A stretch of DNA of 64,000 bases, taken from assembly GCA_001940855.1 (NCBI GenBank), contig MSGS01000007.1, positions 1 through 64,000 of the forward strand, written 5' to 3'. The stretch is from Christensenellaceae bacterium Phil1. GTDB taxonomy: Bacteria; Bacillota; Clostridia; Christensenellales; CAG-138. The position numbers and the translations under genes are program-made. Numbering within the stretch: position 1 is the first letter of the stretch; every line of letters starts with the position of its first letter. Positions 61,007 through 64,000 of this stretch are shown here, piece after piece. The notes under the pieces are model-generated. The model saw only the letters and a list, made by a program, of their open reading frames with translations. It made no database searches and was not told the DNA's origin.

Positions 61007-62170
61007 TTATTCGCCCTTTTTCAGCGCCTTATAGCGCGATGCGTAGCCTTCCTTATTTTCCTGCCGTGCGCGCGCAAATGCCATTGCGTCCGCAGGAACG
61101 TCCTTATTTATGGTTGAACCCGCCGCGGTATACGCCCCGTCGCCGACCGATACCGGCGCTACCAAATTGGTTTGGCAGCCGAGGAACACATCGTTGCCCA
61201 CGGTAGTGCGGTGCTTATGCACGCCGTCATAATTTACGAATACGCATCCGCACCCGACGTTTACCCGCGCGCCTACGTCCGCATCGCCTATGTAGCTCAG
61301 ATGCGGCAGCTTTGTGCCTTCGCCGATGTTTGAATTTTTCACTTCCACAAAGTCGCCTATCTTGCAGCCGTCGGCAATGTCCGTCTTGGGCCTAAGGTTG
61401 ACATACGGGCCTATCGTCACGCGGTCGCCCACGCGCGCCTCGTTGGCAAAAACGTAATTCAGCACGCAGCTTTCTCCTATTGCGCTGTCGTTTATGTTGC
61501 AGCCGGGCTTAAGCTCGGTATTCCTGCCTATTACCGTTTTGCCCGTCAGTGTATTGTTAGGCCAGATAACGGCGTTTTCGCCTATTTTGACGTCCGCACC
61601 TATATACACCGTTACGGGCTGCAAAATGCTCACACCGTTTTCAAAGTGCATATCCTTTATGCGCCGCTGCATCGCTTCTTCGGCAAGGCTGAGCGTTTTT
61701 CTGTCAACTATCGCAGCGGATGCATATTCGTCCGCCTCTATATATTCCGCGTTCATGCAGCCTATAAGCGCGTCTATATCCGCCGCGTTCTTCAGCACGG
61801 CCGTGTCTATGCTCCATGCGAGCATCTCGCGGCCTTCGTGCGTAAGCGCCGCGCACGGTGCGGTTGCTTCACCCAGCTTCTCGGCATCTTTTTTTGACAC
61901 TATCTGATTCATGCAAAGCAGCACTGCCCTGTCGTATTCGGCAATGCTTTGGACAAGCTCAATAATTCCGCCGCCTATCGCCCTTGCTCCGCCGTTTGCT
62001 TGGCTTATGACCGCTTCGTCATCCGTTGCCATAAAAATGTCCTCAGCCGCGCTGTGCGCCGCCTCAAGCGCCCATTTTACGATGCCGCGGCCTGCCACGG
62101 TCACGTTCGCCATATTCTCTATGCGGGCGGTTTTGCCTGCCCCCAGTATCACCGCGCAAATATTTGCCAT
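61007..62170 (-). CDS. GlmU-like acetyltransferase with degenerate uridylyltransferase domain
   Basis: A 387-residue protein (start at 62170, after GGGAGAG; track start dropped). The N-terminal nucleotidyltransferase region (about 1-190) is short, and its signature, normally AAGKGTRM, reads GAGKTARI, so uridylyl transfer is doubtful. The C-terminal left-handed helix (about 195-387) keeps the GlmU acetyltransferase residues: LRP, FVEVKNS, PHLSY, NYDG, and FARARQ. It therefore could still make GlcNAc-1-phosphate. Normal GlmU is about 455 residues. First gene of the run, driven by a good promoter. Confidence 0.82.
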   Translation of the reverse strand: MANICAVILGAGKTARIENMANVTVAGRGIVKWALEAAHSAAEDIFMATDDEAVISQANGGARAIGGGIIELVQSIAEYDRAVLLCMNQIVSKKDAEKLGEATAPCAALTHEGREMLAWSIDTAVLKNAADIDALIGCMNAEYIEADEYASAAIVDRKTLSLAEEAMQRRIKDMHFENGVSILQPVTVYIGADVKIGENAVIWPNNTLTGKTVIGRNTELKPGCNINDSAIGESCVLNYVFANEARVGDRVTIGPYVNLRPKTDIADGCKIGDFVEVKNSNIGEGTKLPHLSYIGDADVGARVNVGCGCVFVNYDGVHKHRTTVGNDVFLGCQTNLVAPVSVGDGAYTAAGSTINKDVPADAMAFARARQENKEGYASRYKALKKGE

Positions 62171-62233
62171 GTTTTTCTCTCCCTTCAGGCCGCGCAATAT
62201 AAGCACCGGCCGTGAATTTCCCTCTAAGAGAAT

Positions 62234-62263
62234 ATTTTATGTTTTGCTGTGTCCGCATGTCAA
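62234..62263 (-). promoter_or_regulatory. Promoter of the GlmU-like gene and wall cluster
   Basis: TTGACA (62258-62263) and TAAAAT (62234-62239) with an 18-bp spacer on the minus strand, 64 bases upstream of the ATG. Confidence 0.75.
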
Positions 62264-62364
62264 GGCAAAACAACATTCCGCCACCATACAGGCATACGTA
62301 TTATACTATACCATCTTATTCCGCCGCTGTACATAACTTGATGTGTGCATTGTGTTAATTTAGT

Positions 62365-62393
62365 TTGATTATGCGGCAAAAAACGTTTATAAT
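62365..62393 (+). promoter_or_regulatory. Promoter of the plus-strand membrane protein gene
   Basis: TTGATT (62365-62370) and TATAAT (62388-62393) with a 17-bp spacer, 35 bases upstream of the TTG start; divergent from the GlmU-like promoter. Confidence 0.78.
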
Positions 62394-62427
62394 AAATTGA
62401 TGCAATACCGAAAATGCGGAGGTTGAC

Positions 62428-63798
62428 TTGTTCCGTTTTGATATAATCACTAATTTGGCGATGCTCATAGGCTTCGCCGCAATACTGGGCATTGGTGTTT
62501 ACCGGCGTGAAGGTTCCGTTCGCGCGGCTTATTGCGTGCTTTTCTGCATTTGTCTCGGCGCGGCATATGCGCTCAAGCTTGGCATGGCGGATCCCGCCGA
62601 AAGCATATTCATGCCGTTCCATAAGCTTTATAATTTCAGCGAATACGGTTCCGCCGGCGTTCTGGGCGACCTTTTTTCCTATGCCCTGCCCTATCTTGCG
62701 GCCGGCTTCCTTTTCATGCCCGCGTTCCCGCGCTTCAGGATGCTCGGCGCGTTCATAGGCGGGCTTTTGGCTTCGCTTTGTTCGCGCATATACTTTTTGC
62801 TTGATGGCGGCGGCTTCGTTACTGATGAATACCTTTTTGCCGGAATAGGCATGGCAGCAGGCTGCGCGCTTTACATACTGGCGGCATACATTTTCCGCAA
62901 AAAGATAGACTTTAAGGAATTTAAGCTTCCCTTCCCCAAGCATTCAAGCTTTGTATGGTCGCTGACCATACTGCTGATCATATACACCGGCATTGCGTTC
63001 ACAATGATATTCGGCAGCCACGAACCCTATGATGACATTGCGTTTGCCGCAAACGCATACGAGCTGCCCGCGGACATAACGCTCGACTGCCCGCTTAGCG
63101 AAAATTCAGACAAGCTGCTCATGTACGTTCCGTCAACCCAGCCCATAGAAGAACGCCTTATGGCCGTTGCGCAAAGCGTTGGCATATACGACGCAATAAC
63201 CGCCGCATCCGGCGTATACATCGCGGAAAACGAAACGGGCAGGGTCACAATGACCGAAAGCGGAAGCTGGGTATATGAAAGCTATACCGTACCCGAAGGC
63301 GACCTGCCAACACAGGACGAAGCCGTAAACGCCGTGTTCCGCTTCTTCTCCAGCCGCCAGATACTTTCAACGGACATTGACAAGGTCACCGACATAATAG
63401 AGCGCACGAACGATACTACCGGCACCCGCATAGGATACGACATATATCTATCCTCCAGCGTAAACGGCAGCCCGATAGTCAATTCCTGCGCAATAGTGGT
63501 TTCCGTGCGCGCGGGCGAAAGCATAGTCAAAATACGCCGCTACGATTGCGATATTCAGGCCGGCGCGCAGCTGAACGGAATATCCCAGCAGAAGGCGTAC
63601 GAGGCCATACTGGCGGGCAGAGGCACAAATACGCTTACCGCCCCCGCGGAATCGGTAATGGTCAATACATGCGATCTGGTGTATATGCAGAATCCCACGC
63701 AGGGCTACTATCTCCCCGTTTGGGCATTCGGCTGCACCGCCGCACACCAGGACGGCACAACGGAAGATTTCTTCATATATATTCAGGCGGATAAATAG
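62428..63798 (+). CDS. Membrane protein with extracytoplasmic C-terminal domain
   Basis: A 456-residue protein starting at TTG with GGAGG 5 bases upstream. The first 190 residues hold about five to six membrane helices with a pattern slightly like VanZ-type proteins; the rest (about 205-456) is a soluble region resembling the YycH/YycI or PepSY-like regulatory domains (repeat of strand-helix, EGDLPTQDEAVNAVFRFFSS and SQQKAYEAILAG). I cannot name a family. It is divergent from the wall-precursor cluster, so an envelope role is possible. Confidence 0.7.
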   Translation: MFRFDIITNLAMLIGFAAILGIGVYRREGSVRAAYCVLFCICLGAAYALKLGMADPAESIFMPFHKLYNFSEYGSAGVLGDLFSYALPYLAAGFLFMPAFPRFRMLGAFIGGLLASLCSRIYFLLDGGGFVTDEYLFAGIGMAAGCALYILAAYIFRKKIDFKEFKLPFPKHSSFVWSLTILLIIYTGIAFTMIFGSHEPYDDIAFAANAYELPADITLDCPLSENSDKLLMYVPSTQPIEERLMAVAQSVGIYDAITAASGVYIAENETGRVTMTESGSWVYESYTVPEGDLPTQDEAVNAVFRFFSSRQILSTDIDKVTDIIERTNDTTGTRIGYDIYLSSSVNGSPIVNSCAIVVSVRAGESIVKIRRYDCDIQAGAQLNGISQQKAYEAILAGRGTNTLTAPAESVMVNTCDLVYMQNPTQGYYLPVWAFGCTAAHQDGTTEDFFIYIQADK

Positions 63799-63808
63799 TA
63801 AAAAGGCA

Positions 63809-63848
63809 AAGCCCGGCAGGCTATTACAGCATCCGGGCTTATTTCTTT
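63809..63848 (+). terminator. Terminator after the membrane protein gene
   Basis: AAGCCCGG pairs with CCGGGCTT around a 16-base loop, followed by ATTTCTTTTT on the plus strand. Confidence 0.85.
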
Positions 63849-63934
63849 TTGACAGGGGGCAGTACAATTCGGTCTCAAGCTCATTACGCCTTATAATGCC
63901 TGCCACAGTGTAAGAGTCAATGGGCAATGCAAAT

Positions 63935-64000
63935 TTAGTCCATAGCATCCTCTATCATGCGCATAAGCTCACTCGGCCTTATTCCCAGCGCCTCGCTTAT
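63935..64000 (-). CDS. C-terminal end of a protein, helix-turn-helix-like
   Basis: The last 21 codons of a gene cut by the window edge: ISEALGIRPSELMRMIEDAM, then D and TAA, read on the minus strand. The pattern resembles the last part of a Cro/CI-type helix-turn-helix, so a small transcriptional regulator is likely. The gap 63849-63934 shows nothing else. Confidence 0.55.
   Translation of the reverse strand: MSEALGIRPSELMRMIEDAMD

Noticed and set aside
57353-62170. Vancomycin resistance cluster
   Set aside because: Ligase and MurF-like genes are present, but there are no vanH, vanX, vanY or vanT homologues and no adjacent VanRS pair.
62260-62943. 227-residue minus-strand ORF
   Set aside because: Overlaps the divergent promoters and the start of the plus-strand membrane protein, which has a good promoter and GGAGG.

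Overview
The window reads as chromosome of an anaerobic, probably spore-forming clostridium (Bacillota, class Clostridia) of moderately high GC. The evidence is a YtfJ-type sporulation gene beside scpA/scpB and a DacF-like carboxypeptidase, formate-tetrahydrofolate ligase, a sodium-pumping decarboxylase, DnaE/WhiA/RapZ, strong AGGAGG ribosome binding sites and several TTG/GTG starts. Assignment below class level is not possible from the sequence alone. I recognised no rRNA, tRNA or CRISPR array.

Layout. 1-550: a cluster of dispersed hairpin repeats. 551-3568: fhs and a D,D-carboxypeptidase; an AraC regulator (to 4473) is divergent from a complete dipeptide/oligopeptide ABC importer (4695-10192, ends in a clear terminator). 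10275-11860: a MerR regulator with a 19-bp-spacer promoter and a GNAT acetyltransferase.

11902-28774: an integrative mobilizable element of about 16.9 kb inserted into the 3' end of the 23S rRNA methyltransferase gene rlmD. Both ends carry GTTGAGACGGT in the same reading frame. It has a large serine recombinase, a MobA/MobL relaxase (apparently starting at ATT), a DUF3847 protein, an RSF1010-like oriT, CHC2 primase, P4-type helicase, three copies of a palindrome, a sigma-like protein, and cargo: a type III restriction-modification pair coupled to a 938-residue DUF4062 protein, plus an AAA/DUF4143 ATPase. Integration gives RlmD a new C-terminal domain and puts the last codons of the recombinase in host DNA.

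28469-37330 is a tight operon murB-rapZ-whiA-dnaE-pfkA-rlmD (read right to left) that runs into the element. 37401-38796 holds an anchored solute-binding-like protein behind a structured leader RNA with terminator. 38797-44918 has two adjacent OmpR-type two-component systems and a radical SAM protein. 45112-48743 encodes a sodium-pumping oxaloacetate decarboxylase (G, biotin carrier, B, A). 48985-62170 is a long minus-strand run: a GlmU-like protein with a degenerate N-domain, an alpha/beta hydrolase, a membrane-anchored MurF-like ligase, a D-Ala-D-Ala ligase, a SEC-C protein, a three-domain metallo-beta-lactamase/beta-lactamase-like/GNAT fusion, an M50 protease, scpA, scpB, DUF2953, ytfJ, a carboxypeptidase and an rRNA pseudouridine synthase. 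62428-63798 is a plus-strand membrane protein, and the window ends inside a minus-strand gene.

The most unusual items are the DUF4062 plus type III restriction operon, the domain exchange at the rlmD attachment site, the unidentified leader RNA at 38541-38685, and the MBL/dead beta-lactamase/GNAT fusion.
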